A stretch of DNA of 64,000 nucleotides from Muribaculaceae bacterium (GCA_017557425.1 JAFYYU010000016.1:202259-266258); one strand, 5' to 3'. Counted from the first letter of the stretch, positions 28,245-38,197 are shown. The notes: generated from the sequence alone by a model not told the origin. Made by a program: numbers and translations.

Positions 28245-31079
28245 TTATTGGCCGAGTTCGGTTTTCAGGAAGTGTGCGGTTGCCGATTGGGGTGACTGTG
28301 CGACTTGCTCAGGTGTGCCGCATGCGATGACCTGTCCACCACCCCTGCCCCCTTCGGGTCCCATGTCAATGATGTGGTCAGCGCACTTGATGATGTCCAT
28401 GTTGTGTTCGATGACGATGACGGTGTTTCCCTTGTCGACGAGTCGGTTGAGTACACCCAGCAGCACCTTGATGTCCTCGAAGTGCAATCCCGTGGTCGGC
28501 TCGTCAAGGATATATACCGTCTTGCCGGTGTCCTTCTTGGCAAGTTCGCAGGCCAGTTTTACGCGTTGGCATTCTCCGCCCGACAGTGTGCTGGACGGTT
28601 GTCCTAACTTGATGTATCCCAGCCCCACGTCCTGAAGGACTTTGATCTTTCTCAGGATCGAGGGCACCGCGTCAAAGAACTCTACCGCCTGGTTGATGGT
28701 CATGTCAAGTACATCGGCAATGGACTTGCCTTTGAATTTCACCTCCAACGTCTCACGGTTGTACCGCTTGCCGCCGCACTCCTCACAGGGGACCAGTACG
28801 TCAGGCAGGAAATTCATCTCAACGGTCTTGTAGCCGTTGCCGTTGCACTTCTCGCATCGCCCTCCACTGGTGTTGAATGAGAAGCGTCCGGGCTTGTAGG
28901 CACGGATTTTGGACTCGGGCAGGTTGACGAACAGGCTGCGGATATCGGTAAACACGCCGGTATAGGTGGCCGCATTGGAGCGCGGAGTGCGCCCCAGGGG
29001 CATCTGGTCAACGGTGACCACCTTGTCCACGTTTTCAAGTCCCTCGACGCTGTCGTAGGGCATTGGTGCGGTATTGGAGCGGTAGAGCCGTTGGCTCAGG
29101 ATGGGTTGCAGCGTGGCATTGATGAGCGTTGACTTGCCGCTGCCGCTGACGCCTGTCACACAGATGAAAGTGCCCAAAGGCAGTGTGACATCGACGCTCT
29201 TGAGGTTATTGCCTCGGCACCCCGTCAGGCGCAGGCTCTTGCCGTTGCCGGGACGCCTGTGTTTCGGTACTTCGATAGAGCGTGTGCCGTTCAGGTAGTC
29301 GGCGGTGAGCGTGTGCTGTTTGAGCAGCTGTGCCGGTGTGCCTGTGAACACGATATTGCCGCCCTTGCGTCCGGCCAGCGGACCGATGTCGATGACGTAA
29401 TCGGCCTGGAGCATCATTTCCTTGTCATGCTCGACGACAAGGATGGTATTGCCGTCGTCGCGCAGGGTCTTCAACGAGTTGATGAGCCGCTGGTTGTCGC
29501 GCTGGTGCAGGCCGATGGAGGGCTCGTCAAGGATATAGAGGACATTGACCAGGCGAGAGCCGATCTGTGTGGCCAGCCTGATGCGCTGACTTTCTCCGCC
29601 TGATAGCGAAGCTGAGCTGCGGTTCAATGACATGTAGTCAAGCCCCACTTCCAGCAGGAAGTTGAGCCGGGAACTGATTTCCTTGACGATTTCACGGGCA
29701 ATTTCCCACTGTACGGGGGTGACGTGGTTGTGAAGGTCCTCTATCCAGTCCCGCAATTCGCTGATGTCCATTGCCGCAAGCTGAGCAATGTTCTTGCCAT
29801 TGAGCCTGAAATGCAATGCCTCGCGGTTGAGTTTCGCTCCTCCGCACTCGGGACAGACGGCGCGTGAGAGGAATTGCTCGGCCCACTTCTGGGCTCCTGC
29901 GGTGGCCGTATCGTCCTGTAGCATCTCGATGTACTTGACCACGCCATCAAATGTAAGGAAATAGTTGCTCGTGCTCAGTGTCTCGGTACGCAGGTTCAAG
30001 CGCTCATTGGTGCCGTTCAGGATGTCGTTGAGAGCCTCCTCGGGCAGTTCGCATAGCGGCGTATCGAGCGTGTAGCCATATTTCTCGCAGATAGCGGCGA
30101 TTTGCCAGAATATCTGCACATTCTTGTATTTGCCCAGTGGATTGATGCCTCCCGCCTTGATACTCAAGGTCATATCGGGCATGATTTTGCCCCTGTCGAT
30201 GATGTTGACATAGCCAAGGCCCTTACAATGGGGACAGGCGCCTAATGGGGAGTTGAATGAGAAATTGTGCGGGGCGGGTTCCAGATAGGACAGCCCCGTG
30301 GCGGGATCCATGAGCGAGCGGCTGTAGTAACCCACCTCGCCGCTCTCGGCATCAAGAATCATCAGTTGCCCGTTGCCCTGCTTGAAGGCCAGGTCAGCCG
30401 TCTCGGCCAGGCGTTTGCTGTCCTTTTCATTGACTTTGAGCCGGTCCACGACAAGTTCCACGCTGTGGTTGACATAGCGGTCCAACTTCATGCCGAAGGT
30501 GATCTCGCGCAGCTCGCCATCGACGCGCACGTTGATATACCCCTTTTTGCGCAGGTTCTCAAACAGGTCTTTGTAGTGTCCCTTACGGTTCTTGACCATT
30601 GGGGCGAGGACATAGATGCGTCGCCCGTTGTAGCGCTCGAGAATCAGGCTCAGGATCTTATCGATGGTGTATTTGACCATCTTCTCCCCCGACAGGTAGG
30701 AATAGGCATCGGCAGCGCGGGCATACAATAACCTGAGGTAGTCATAGACCTCGGTCGTCGTGCCCACGGTGCTGCGGGGGTTGCGGTTCACGGTCTTCTG
30801 CCCGATCGAGATGACAGGGCACAGGCCGGAGATTTTGTCCACGTTAGGACGTTCCAGCATGCCGAGCATGTTACGGGCATAGGAAGAGAATGTTTCCAGA
30901 TAGCGTCGTTGCCCCTCGGCAAACACCGTGTCAAATGCCAGCGACGATTTGCCGCTGCCACTCAAACCGGTGATAACGGTGAGCTTGTCGTGGGGAATTT
31001 CCACGTCGATGTTCTTGAGGTTGTGAACCTTGGCACCGAGCACCTGGACGCATTCTATTTCTTGCCCGTTGAGTTTCAT
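28245..31079 (-). CDS. uvrA: Excinuclease ABC subunit A (UvrA)
   Basis: 944 residues. UvrA finds DNA lesions for nucleotide excision repair and loads UvrB. Two ABC modules are visible: Walker [10 protein letters not shown] (about residue 38) with signature SLSGGESQR, and GVSGSGKST with TLSGGECQR, plus [13 protein letters not shown] and [13 protein letters not shown]. Zinc sites: CPHCKGLG...[12 protein letters not shown] in module 1 and CEKCNGNG...[10 protein letters not shown] in module 2. As in other Bacteroidetes UvrA, the first N-terminal CxxC seen in proteobacteria is replaced ([13 protein letters not shown]). It lies immediately upstream of a lytic transglycosylase on the same strand order. 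Confidence 0.95.
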   Translation of the reverse strand: MKLNGQEIECVQVLGAKVHNLKNIDVEIPHDKLTVITGLSGSGKSSLAFDTVFAEGQRRYLETFSSYARNMLGMLERPNVDKISGLCPVISIGQKTVNRNPRSTVGTTTEVYDYLRLLYARAADAYSYLSGEKMVKYTIDKILSLILERYNGRRIYVLAPMVKNRKGHYKDLFENLRKKGYINVRVDGELREITFGMKLDRYVNHSVELVVDRLKVNEKDSKRLAETADLAFKQGNGQLMILDAESGEVGYYSRSLMDPATGLSYLEPAPHNFSFNSPLGACPHCKGLGYVNIIDRGKIMPDMTLSIKAGGINPLGKYKNVQIFWQIAAICEKYGYTLDTPLCELPEEALNDILNGTNERLNLRTETLSTSNYFLTFDGVVKYIEMLQDDTATAGAQKWAEQFLSRAVCPECGGAKLNREALHFRLNGKNIAQLAAMDISELRDWIEDLHNHVTPVQWEIAREIVKEISSRLNFLLEVGLDYMSLNRSSASLSGGESQRIRLATQIGSRLVNVLYILDEPSIGLHQRDNQRLINSLKTLRDDGNTILVVEHDKEMMLQADYVIDIGPLAGRKGGNIVFTGTPAQLLKQHTLTADYLNGTRSIEVPKHRRPGNGKSLRLTGCRGNNLKSVDVTLPLGTFICVTGVSGSGKSTLINATLQPILSQRLYRSNTAPMPYDSVEGLENVDKVVTVDQMPLGRTPRSNAATYTGVFTDIRSLFVNLPESKIRAYKPGRFSFNTSGGRCEKCNGNGYKTVEMNFLPDVLVPCEECGGKRYNRETLEVKFKGKSIADVLDMTINQAVEFFDAVPSILRKIKVLQDVGLGYIKLGQPSSTLSGGECQRVKLACELAKKDTGKTVYILDEPTTGLHFEDIKVLLGVLNRLVDKGNTVIVIEHNMDIIKCADHIIDMGPEGGRGGGQVIACGTPEQVAQSPQSATAHFLKTELGQ

Positions 31080-31110
31080 GAGTTGGCTCTATGTCTTGCA
31101 GCTGTCGGGT

Positions 31111-32070
31111 TTAGTCGATGACCCAATCCTTGTTGTAAACGGTGAAGGTGCGTTTGCTGCGGTACAGCTCACTCTGCTTGGGAATGCGCACCTTGTAGGT
31201 CTTGCCCGAGGCGTTGGTGAGTTTGGTGGAACGTATCCACGGGTTGGCCTCGCGCAGTTGTGCATAGGTGATGCCCTTGCCCTTGGCCCAGTCAATCCAG
31301 CTGGCCACGGCTCCCGTGACCTCAACTGTGGTATAGTCCACCGGCTGGTACAGGTGCTTGCGGGAGAAACGGTAGCCGTAGCGTTTGGGTGATTCCATCA
31401 CCAGCTTGTAGGCGATGATGCGGAACACATATCGTGAAGTCTCTTGGACCAGATACAGGTCAAAGGAGTTGTCCACCTTCTGCTTCGACAGCTCGTTGGA
31501 GAGCTTTTGCATTCCCGCGTTGTAGCTTGCGGCAACAGTGGGCCAGTGGCCGTATTTCTTGTAGGCCGCCTTCAGATACTTGCAGGCGGCAATGGTCGAT
31601 TTCTCGGGGTCGTAGCGCTCGTCCACCTCGTCGCCCACTTCTAGGCCGTAATCACGGCCTGTCCCTGCCAGCAGTTGCCACATGCCCGCCGCCTTGGCGC
31701 TGGAGTAGGCATTATAGTCCATAGAACTCTCGGTAACGGCCAGGTACAGGAAATCTAGAGGCACGCCCTGCTCCTTGAGCAGCTTGGCAAGAACGGGGAA
31801 ATAGCGGTTGGCGCGCTTGAAACACAGTTCGGTCGTCGTCTGACCGTAGATGATGCCGGTCAACTCGCGGTCCAGGCGTTCGGCCATGTCCAGGCGGTCA
31901 AAGCTCACCTTTTCACCCGCAAACGTCACGCTTGTCGGGATGTCAGGGCTTGCCGTCGTGCTGAATACGGGCGACGCTGTTGATGTCTTGCTGTATTCTC
32001 TTTTGAGTTGTGCATGGCCTGTGATGGATAGGGTCATCAGCAAGGCGGCCATCAATATGATTCTCTTCAT
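31111..32070 (-). CDS. Secreted lytic transglycosylase (SLT domain, MltD-like)
   Basis: 319 residues from the ATG at 32070, which opens a signal peptide (MKRIILMAALLMTLSITGHAQ); the longer upstream reading overlaps the neighbour's end and is unlikely. The SLT fold is shown by FLYLAVTESSMDYNAYSSAKAAGMWQLLAGTGRDYGL, with catalytic Glu in TESS and the AAGxWQ motif, and CKYLKAAYKKYGHWPTVAASYNAG with the YN motif. Such enzymes cleave peptidoglycan to 1,6-anhydro-MurNAc. No LysM domain is seen; the C-terminal half (VEVTGAVASWIDWAKGKGITYAQLREANPWIR) has the bulk of a degenerate one. It lies 41 nt downstream of the T9SS protein gene and may be co-transcribed with it. Confidence 0.88.
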   Translation of the reverse strand: MKRIILMAALLMTLSITGHAQLKREYSKTSTASPVFSTTASPDIPTSVTFAGEKVSFDRLDMAERLDRELTGIIYGQTTTELCFKRANRYFPVLAKLLKEQGVPLDFLYLAVTESSMDYNAYSSAKAAGMWQLLAGTGRDYGLEVGDEVDERYDPEKSTIAACKYLKAAYKKYGHWPTVAASYNAGMQKLSNELSKQKVDNSFDLYLVQETSRYVFRIIAYKLVMESPKRYGYRFSRKHLYQPVDYTTVEVTGAVASWIDWAKGKGITYAQLREANPWIRSTKLTNASGKTYKVRIPKQSELYRSKRTFTVYNKDWVID

Positions 32071-32116
32071 TAGGTTGTCGATTCTCTGTTGCCCGCTGCA
32101 ACAATTAACTGTTGAT

Positions 32117-33475
32117 TCAATATCCGCCTCCAGTGTCCATTCCGCCGCCTCCCGACGTGCCATTGGCGCCTTTCTTGTAACGCAGGATGGTGATGTCACC
32201 GCGCTTCTTGTATTTCACGCCATCGCTGCCGGTTGCCGTCACCACATAATAATAGACGCCAGTGTCAACCAGGCGGCCCTTATAGGTGCCGTCCCATCCG
32301 CTGCCGGGGTCGGTGAATTCACACACGCACGTTCCCCAGCGGTTGAAAATCCAGCAGTGAAAATCTACAAGAGACTTGTAGGAAACCTTCCACACGTCGT
32401 TCACGCCCTCGGTCGAACCTGGAGAGAACACATTGGGGCATACCAGCTCGCTCTCGCTCACGGTGATGGTGTAGGTCTCGCCATAAAACTCGCATGTGCC
32501 GGCAGCGTTAGCCACCCTGTAGCGCATGTAATAGGTGCCGGCGTCGTTAAAGGTGTAATCCACCTCGTCCTGGTTGTATTGCAGGATGATGTCCTCAAAA
32601 TCGGGGTCTGAAGCCATTTCCCACACGCGGTACACCACGGCATCGGTGGGATAGCCCGTGAACACAATGTGCACCGGCGCCGAGCCGCCCAACCCGTTGT
32701 CAAGGCCTTTCTCATTGTTGTTGCCTCGCATCTCCTGCACGGCACTCGAACCACAGCTCACGGCTTGCGTCTGGTAGTACTGGCTCTCGATGGTCTCTTC
32801 AAGTACCCACTGCCTCAGGAACTGGTCTCCAGATAGCAGGAAAACCGTGTTGCACAGCGGCGGATCGATTTGGATGCCTTCGTCCAGGCTCTCAAAGGAG
32901 TCCACGATGGGCTGCTCCTGCCAGTGTGTGCTGTCGTCCCATACCAGGGTGTTGTAGGTCAACGTGATCTCGCGGTCAAGCACTCTGGAGTGTCCGTTGA
33001 CGGTGGTGTAGGGAATCTTGTGCGCGGTGCCGTCCACCCTGAAGCTCAGCAGGCTACAGGGCGTGTCATCGATAAAGAACATGTCGTTGAGTTCCAGGTA
33101 GTAGTCGGCATAGTTGACCACCCAGCAGTAATATGGATGGTTGCTACCTTCTTGGATCTTGTAACCGATATTGGGTGTGATCTTATCCAGTGTGGTTGCC
33201 ATACCGTTCCAGCGCAGATCGGTAACCGGCTCGATAACAAGACTGCCGTTTTGATAGTAAAAGTTTTCCCATGTCGCCGGTTCACCGGTCGACGAGTTGA
33301 AGGACATGCTTACCCCCTGGGTGTCATAAACCACAAAGATCTTATCCAGACCCGTGGTTGGCTCGGGGGTCACCTCGATGACAGGATAATCACCCACATT
33401 AGTAAACGTCACCTGAGCGCCCGCTGACAACAAAGCCAGCGCGGCCGCCATGAGCGAAATCAACTTCTTGTTCAT
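32117..33475 (-). CDS. T9SS type B sorting-domain protein (gliding-motility-type C-terminus)
   Basis: 452 residues from MNKKLISL (33475); a start three codons earlier at 33484 is possible. Signal peptide, then beta-rich Ig/PKD-like domains, then the C-terminal CPNVFSPGSTEGVNDVWKV...FNRWGTCVCEFTDPGSGWDGTYKGRLVDTGVYYYVVTA, the typical CHU_C/type B type-IX sorting domain. This domain directs the protein through the outer membrane by the type IX secretion system and leaves it on the surface or in the medium. The cargo function is not known. Immediately upstream lies a palindromic repeat (33541-33620) whose near end is a decayed promoter. Confidence 0.85.
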   Translation of the reverse strand: MNKKLISLMAAALALLSAGAQVTFTNVGDYPVIEVTPEPTTGLDKIFVVYDTQGVSMSFNSSTGEPATWENFYYQNGSLVIEPVTDLRWNGMATTLDKITPNIGYKIQEGSNHPYYCWVVNYADYYLELNDMFFIDDTPCSLLSFRVDGTAHKIPYTTVNGHSRVLDREITLTYNTLVWDDSTHWQEQPIVDSFESLDEGIQIDPPLCNTVFLLSGDQFLRQWVLEETIESQYYQTQAVSCGSSAVQEMRGNNNEKGLDNGLGGSAPVHIVFTGYPTDAVVYRVWEMASDPDFEDIILQYNQDEVDYTFNDAGTYYMRYRVANAAGTCEFYGETYTITVSESELVCPNVFSPGSTEGVNDVWKVSYKSLVDFHCWIFNRWGTCVCEFTDPGSGWDGTYKGRLVDTGVYYYVVTATGSDGVKYKKRGDITILRYKKGANGTSGGGGMDTGGGY

Positions 33476-33540
33476 AGTGCGCACTTGATATTTCTTTTAT
33501 ATAATAACGTGCAGCCTCGCTGGTTATTGCCCTGACAAGG

Positions 33541-33620
33541 AAACAATAGTGCAAGCCGAGAGGAGAACAAAAGAATTCATTCTTTTTTATCCCGAGGCGA
33601 CGCCTATTGTGCCCAAGCCG
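33541..33620. repeat. Dispersed palindromic repeat (copy at 33.5 kb)
   Basis: AGTGCAAGCCGAGAGGAGAAC (first 19 nt after 33547), stem AAAAGAAT (33569-33576 region) with ATTCTTTT, then ATCCCGAGGCGACGCCTAT. The flanks match the other copies while the stem is different but still self-complementary. Near-gene end: CTTTTG, 19 nt, TATTGTTT, a weakened -7 box. Confidence 0.75.
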
Positions 33621-33687
33621 AAGGCGCAGGGAAACAAGCCTGAACAATGTACCATGAGGGGCACTAGACTTGGAGCATACTACTGCC

Positions 33688-36270
33688 TTAAAGGATGACG
33701 TTGATGATGATGTTGATGATGGCGTTGATATCGGCGATGTTCACCTCGCCGTCACCATTCACGTCGGCACGGCCTTCATAGGTGTCGAGATCCCCCAGGA
33801 TAACGCCAATCACACAATTCACATCAGCGATGTTCACCTCGCCATCGGCGTTCACGTCACCTGGATTGGTAATCACGTCATATAAGCCAGTTAGATAGCC
33901 TGGGTCGCTCGGGCCGCCGTCGATGTGGGCACGGGTGGCATCCACATGGTTTTCATCATAAACTGTCCCTTGCCCTCCCACAAGATGGGTGCAGCCCAAA
34001 AACATTTCACCGGATTCAGTGACGGCATCAACATTCCAGTCATTACCGGCATAGATTGTTTCCAGATGACTGCAGCCCTTGAACATGCCACCCATGTCTG
34101 TCACATTTGCGGTGTTAAAGCCACTCAAGTCAAGTGATGCCAACGATTCGCAGCCCTGGAACATGTATTCCATTTCTGTTGAGTTAGAGGTGTTGAGTTT
34201 GCTCAAGTCCATGGAAACCAATGATTTGCAGTCATCAAACAGATAGCCCATGTATTTCACATTCGAGGTATTGAAGCCACTTATGTCAAGGGACATCAAT
34301 GAACGGCAGCCAGCAAACATGCCTGCCATGTCTTTCAAACTATCTGCCTTGAAGCCATTCAGATTCAGAGAAGTCAAAGTATCGCAGTCCGAGAACATAC
34401 GTGCCATACTGGTCACTTTCGCAGTGTTGAAAGCACTCAAGTCAAGCGAAAGCAATGAATCGCAGTCATAGAACATGGCCCACATGGTTGTCACATTCCC
34501 GGTATTGAAATTGCTCAAATCGATGGATTTCAACGTTTTACAGCCAGCGAACATTCTTCTCATGTCGGTCACTGAGTCGGTCTTCAGATAATTGATTCCA
34601 GTAATGGAGTCAAGCCTATTCATTCCGCTGAACCAACCGAAAGTGGAAGTTGGGCGGGCAGCGACAAACGTGCTGTCAAACACCACCTGGGTAATGCCGG
34701 CAGCACCATTAAACCAACCAGGATTGGTTGCCCCGGTATTCAGCAAATAGGAAGTGCCCGGGCGGGAGTATCGCAAATTGTCATTATAGAACGTCAACGT
34801 CGTCGTTTGATCAGTGGAAAGAGTTGCATAGGCCTCCCTCTTTATGCTCAGGTAGCCCGGATTGGAGGGGCCACCGTCTATATGGGCATAGGCGGCATCC
34901 ATGTGGTTTTCATCATAAGTTGTGCCCTGCTCACCCACAAGACTGGTACAGCCATAGAACATGCCACCGGATCTTGTCACCGAATCTGTCGACCAGCCAT
35001 TGCCAGCGTAGATAGTTTCCAGATGATTGCAGCCCCAGAACATTGACTCCATGTTTTTTACATTCTCGGTGTTGAAACTTCTCAGGTCAAGAGATGTCAA
35101 AGATTTGCAGTCTGAAAACATGGCTGCCATTTCTGTCACATTCGAAGTATTGAAACTACTCAGGTCAACGGATGTCAAATGTGTACAATTTGAGAACATG
35201 CCTATCATGTTTGTCACATTTGCGGTATTAAAGTTACTCAGGTCAAGGGAAGTCAAAGAGTCGCAGTATAAAAACATTTGTGTCATGTTGGTTACATTCG
35301 AGGTGTTGAAGCCACTCAAGTCTAGGGATGTCAATGATCTGCAGCCTTCAAACATACAAGCCATGTCGGTCACATTCTCGGTGTTGAAACTGCTCAGGTC
35401 TAGGGCTGGCAATGAAAAGCAGCCACCGAACATGCCTAACATGTTTGTCACCTTCGAGGTGTTAAAACAACTTAGGTTAAGGGAAGTCAATGATCTGCAT
35501 TGATCGAACATTAACCTCATGTCTGTCACATTCGCGGTGTTGAAGCCACTCAGGTCAAGGGAGGTCAAAGAATAGCAGCTTGCAAACATTTCCCACATGT
35601 TTGTCACCTTTGAGGTATTAAAGCCACTAACGTCAAGGGATGTCAATGATTCGCAGTCATGGAACATGCCAAACATGTTTGTCACATTCGAGGTGTTAAT
35701 GCCGCTCAGGTCAATGGATACCAGAGAACGGCTTTCAGCGAACATAAATTCCATATTTGTCACATTCGCGGTGTTGAAGGCACTCACGTCAAGGGATGTC
35801 AAAGCATAGCAGTTTGCGAACATGGCTCTCATGGTTGTCACCTTCGCAGTGTTAAAACCGCTCACGTCTAGAGAAATCAAGGATTTGCAGCCGTTGAACA
35901 TACCTTCCATGTCGGTCACCGAATCGGTCTTTAAGTATTTGATCCCGGTAATGAAGCCAAGCTTGTCCATCCCTAGAAACCAAACACGAGTGGAAGTGGG
36001 ATGGGCATCGACAAATGTGGTGTCAAACACCACCTTGAAAACTTTGTCTCTGTTCTCAAGCCATTTGGGAACACTGTCCTGTGCATTCACCAAATAGGAC
36101 GTGCCCTGGCGGGAACTGCGCTGATCATCGTAGAAAAAGGTCAACGTGCTGTCGGCTTCGGTAAACACCGAGTAGGCCTCTTGTCCCAAGGCGGCAATTG
36201 ATGTAAGCGTCAGCATCAGCAGCATCAGGCATCGGCCCATAGTTATCTTGAAAAATTGTGGTCGTTTCAT
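33688..36270 (-). CDS. BspA-like (DUF285) surface repeat protein with C-terminal dockerin
   Basis: 860 residues from the ATG at 36270, which opens a signal peptide (GRCLMLLMLTLTSIAALGQ). Two blocks of about 23-residue repeats with pattern MxxMFxxCxxLxSLDLSxFNTxxVT occur, the first with about 13 units and the second with about 9. Each block is led by the same module (AYxxxTxxDxTLTFxxDxxRxSRxGTSYL...W...VVFDTTFVxARPTST), so the protein is an internal duplication. The C-terminus is a type I dockerin with two calcium loops (DVNADGEVNIADVN and DVNGDGEVNIADIN). BspA proteins bind host matrix proteins or other bacteria in relatives; that is inference here. Confidence 0.88.
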   Translation of the reverse strand: MKRPQFFKITMGRCLMLLMLTLTSIAALGQEAYSVFTEADSTLTFFYDDQRSSRQGTSYLVNAQDSVPKWLENRDKVFKVVFDTTFVDAHPTSTRVWFLGMDKLGFITGIKYLKTDSVTDMEGMFNGCKSLISLDVSGFNTAKVTTMRAMFANCYALTSLDVSAFNTANVTNMEFMFAESRSLVSIDLSGINTSNVTNMFGMFHDCESLTSLDVSGFNTSKVTNMWEMFASCYSLTSLDLSGFNTANVTDMRLMFDQCRSLTSLNLSCFNTSKVTNMLGMFGGCFSLPALDLSSFNTENVTDMACMFEGCRSLTSLDLSGFNTSNVTNMTQMFLYCDSLTSLDLSNFNTANVTNMIGMFSNCTHLTSVDLSSFNTSNVTEMAAMFSDCKSLTSLDLRSFNTENVKNMESMFWGCNHLETIYAGNGWSTDSVTRSGGMFYGCTSLVGEQGTTYDENHMDAAYAHIDGGPSNPGYLSIKREAYATLSTDQTTTLTFYNDNLRYSRPGTSYLLNTGATNPGWFNGAAGITQVVFDSTFVAARPTSTFGWFSGMNRLDSITGINYLKTDSVTDMRRMFAGCKTLKSIDLSNFNTGNVTTMWAMFYDCDSLLSLDLSAFNTAKVTSMARMFSDCDTLTSLNLNGFKADSLKDMAGMFAGCRSLMSLDISGFNTSNVKYMGYLFDDCKSLVSMDLSKLNTSNSTEMEYMFQGCESLASLDLSGFNTANVTDMGGMFKGCSHLETIYAGNDWNVDAVTESGEMFLGCTHLVGGQGTVYDENHVDATRAHIDGGPSDPGYLTGLYDVITNPGDVNADGEVNIADVNCVIGVILGDLDTYEGRADVNGDGEVNIADINAIINIIINVIL

Positions 36271-36407
36271 TGTCAAAAGTTTATGTTGTTTAATTCCATT
36301 GATTGACACGACAAAAATAGTATTTTTCCCTCAAAATAAGAGTAACAATGGAACTTTTCTTTTGACTTTCGGTTGAATAGAGCCAACTGTCAGGAAATGA
36401 AAAATAT

Positions 36408-36439
36408 TTTGCTTTTCCGCTTAGCTTTCACTACCTTTG
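36408..36439 (+). promoter_or_regulatory. Promoter of the C_GCAxxG_C_C gene
   Basis: TTTG (36408-36411), 20-nt spacer, TACCTTTG (36432-36439); start codon about 32 nt downstream. Confidence 0.75.
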
Positions 36440-36470
36440 CGGTAGATTATACATATTATATATTTGAAGA

Positions 36471-36875
36471 ATGATGGAAGAGAACGACATGATGAACGGG
36501 ATGCCGCGTCGCGAGCGGGCGGTGATGTATAAGCGTAGCTATAACTGCTGCCAGGCCGTGCTGTTGGCCTTCGCCCCTGAGTTGGGATTGCCCGAGGAAA
36601 AATTACTGGCGATGGGTGCCTGTTTCGGCAGCGGAATGGGGTGCATGGAGGAGACCTGCGGCGCCTTGTGCGGCGCGCAGATAGCGCAGGGGTTGTTGAA
36701 ATTTGACAACCGCCGCATGAACCCCCAGGCCAGCCAGTTGAGGGCCGAGTTTGAGCAGCGTTGCGGCGCCACGCGGTGCAAGGACCTGAAGGGCGTGGGC
36801 AGTGACCGCGGTGTGCTGTGCTCCTGTGAGGACTGTGTGCGTCATGCTGTGGAATCGTTGGAACAGATGCTGTAG
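36471..36875 (+). CDS. C_GCAxxG_C_C family (redox-type) protein
   Basis: 134 residues, cytosolic. It holds YNCCQAVLLAFAPELG...AMGACFGSGMGCMEETCGALCGAQIAQG, the pattern that names the family, and a second Cys cluster (RCGATRCKDL...VLCSCEDCV). Members are small all-helical proteins with several conserved cysteines and are thought to have a redox or electron-transfer role, sometimes fused to oxidoreductases. The start could also be at the second Met. Single gene between its own promoter and the mreB repeat; function otherwise unknown. Confidence 0.85.
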   Translation: MMEENDMMNGMPRRERAVMYKRSYNCCQAVLLAFAPELGLPEEKLLAMGACFGSGMGCMEETCGALCGAQIAQGLLKFDNRRMNPQASQLRAEFEQRCGATRCKDLKGVGSDRGVLCSCEDCVRHAVESLEQML

Positions 36876-36952
36876 TTTTTTCTAAAAACTACATGAAAAC
36901 ATAGCGATATATTGCCGAATAATCACTAATGTTGAGGGCTTGTTGCCCTCGA

Positions 36953-37022
36953 AATTAGGCGGCGTCTCAACAAAAACAAAAATTATTTTTGTTTTTGTGT
37001 TCGACTTGCACTAATTTTGCAG
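36953..37022. repeat. Dispersed palindromic repeat upstream of mreB (reverse orientation)
   Basis: Read on the minus strand it is GTGCAAGTCGA, a 12-bp stem CAAAAACAAAAA with TTTTTGTTTTTG, and GAGACGCCGCCTAAT, with the same flanks as the copies at 19.66 and 47.20 kb and a new, still perfect stem. A small separate hairpin (GAGGGC with GCCCTC, 36934-36950) lies just outside. Confidence 0.8.
36988..37019 (+). promoter_or_regulatory. Promoter of the mre operon, formed by a palindromic repeat
   Basis: TTTG (36988-36991), exactly 20 nt, TAATTTTG (37012-37019); mreB starts 67 nt downstream. The boxes lie in the repeat's stem arm and edge, as at glnA and nifJ. Confidence 0.7.
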
Positions 37023-37086
37023 TCCAATAAAAGAGAGAGTTTTTTAATAGATTCATAACTAACTATCAAACATACAGATAACAATC

Positions 37087-38109
37087 ATGGGATGGTTTTC
37101 ATTCACACAAGAGATCGCTGTCGATTTAGGAACAGCCAACACCATTATCATCCATAACGACCGCATCGTCATCGACGAGCCGTCGGTTGTAGCCCTTGAC
37201 TCCAAGACCAACAAGCCCATTGCCGTGGGTGAACGTGCCCGCGAGATGCACGGCAAGGTCCACGAGGGCATCCGCACCGTGCGCCCCTTGAGCGACGGTG
37301 TCATTGCCGACTTCAACGCTGCCGAGCACATGATTCGCGGCATGATCAAGAAGGTGAGCGCCAAGAATCACTGGTTCTCGCCCTCGCTGCGCATGGTCGT
37401 GTGTGTCCCCTCGGGTTCGACCGAGGTCGAGATCCGCGCCGTGCGTGACTCGAGCGAGCATGCCGGTGGACGTGACGTCTATATGATTTATGAGCCCATG
37501 GCTGCCGCGCTGGGTATCGGCCTTGACGTGCTGGCGCCCGAGGGCAACATGATTGTTGACATCGGTGGCGGTACGACCGAGATTGCAGTTATCTCGCTGG
37601 GCGGTATCGTGAGCAACAAGAGCATCCGCACCGCCGGTGACGACCTGACCGAGGACATCCAGGAGCACATGCGCCGCGCCCACAACGTGCGCGTGGGTGA
37701 GCGTACTGCCGAGGCCATCAAGATCAACGTCGGTTCGGCATTGACCGATCTGGGCCCCGATGCCCCCGAGGACTTCATCATCCATGGCCCCAACCAGGTC
37801 AACTCGCTGCCCCTCGAGGTGCCCGTGACCTACCAGGAGGTGTGCCACTGCATCGAGAAGTCTATCTCCAAGATCGAGGCTGCCGTACTGAGCGCCCTGG
37901 AACAGACTCCTCCCGAGCTGTATCAGGACATCGTCCACAACGGCATCTTCCTGACCGGTGGCGGCGCCCTGCTGCGCGGTCTTGACAAGCGCTTGACCGA
38001 CAAGATCGGTATCGAGTTCCATGTTGCCGAGGATCCCCTGCACGCTGTGGCCAAGGGTACCGGCATCGCCCTGAAGAACATCAAGCACTTCAAGTTCCTC
38101 ATGCGGTAA
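37087..38109 (+). CDS. mreB: Rod shape-determining actin-like protein MreB
   Basis: 340 residues. MreB forms membrane-bound filaments that direct side-wall peptidoglycan synthesis. Actin-fold signs: EIAVDLGTANTIIIHNDRIVIDEPSVVA (phosphate 1), MIVDIGGGTTEIAVISLGGIV (phosphate 2) and IFLTGGGALLRGLDKRL (adenosine motif). The length is as expected. First gene of a five-gene shape operon (mreB, mreC, mreD, mrdA, rodA). An 88-nt gap with heptamer repeats separates it from mreC; the others overlap. Confidence 0.97.
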   Translation: MGWFSFTQEIAVDLGTANTIIIHNDRIVIDEPSVVALDSKTNKPIAVGERAREMHGKVHEGIRTVRPLSDGVIADFNAAEHMIRGMIKKVSAKNHWFSPSLRMVVCVPSGSTEVEIRAVRDSSEHAGGRDVYMIYEPMAAALGIGLDVLAPEGNMIVDIGGGTTEIAVISLGGIVSNKSIRTAGDDLTEDIQEHMRRAHNVRVGERTAEAIKINVGSALTDLGPDAPEDFIIHGPNQVNSLPLEVPVTYQEVCHCIEKSISKIEAAVLSALEQTPPELYQDIVHNGIFLTGGGALLRGLDKRLTDKIGIEFHVAEDPLHAVAKGTGIALKNIKHFKFLMR

Positions 38110-38116
38110 TTTTTTC

Positions 38117-38186
38117 AGGTTTTAGGTTTTAGGTTTTAGGCTTTAGGAAATGATACTTAAAACTTAAAACTGATAACTTAAAACTC
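38117..38186. repeat. Heptamer repeat pair between mreB and mreC
   Basis: Four units of AGGTTTT/AGGCTTT (38117-38147) followed after a few bases by three units of ACTTAAA (38155-38186) that are partly complementary to them, so the transcript can fold into an imperfect AT-rich hairpin. It fills almost the whole intergenic gap. Confidence 0.7.
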
Positions 38187-38197
38187 AAGAACGCACG

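Noticed and set aside
34000-36200. CRISPR-like regular DNA repeats
   Set aside because: The period of about 69 nt comes from the 23-residue DUF285 protein repeats; the units vary and are fully coding.
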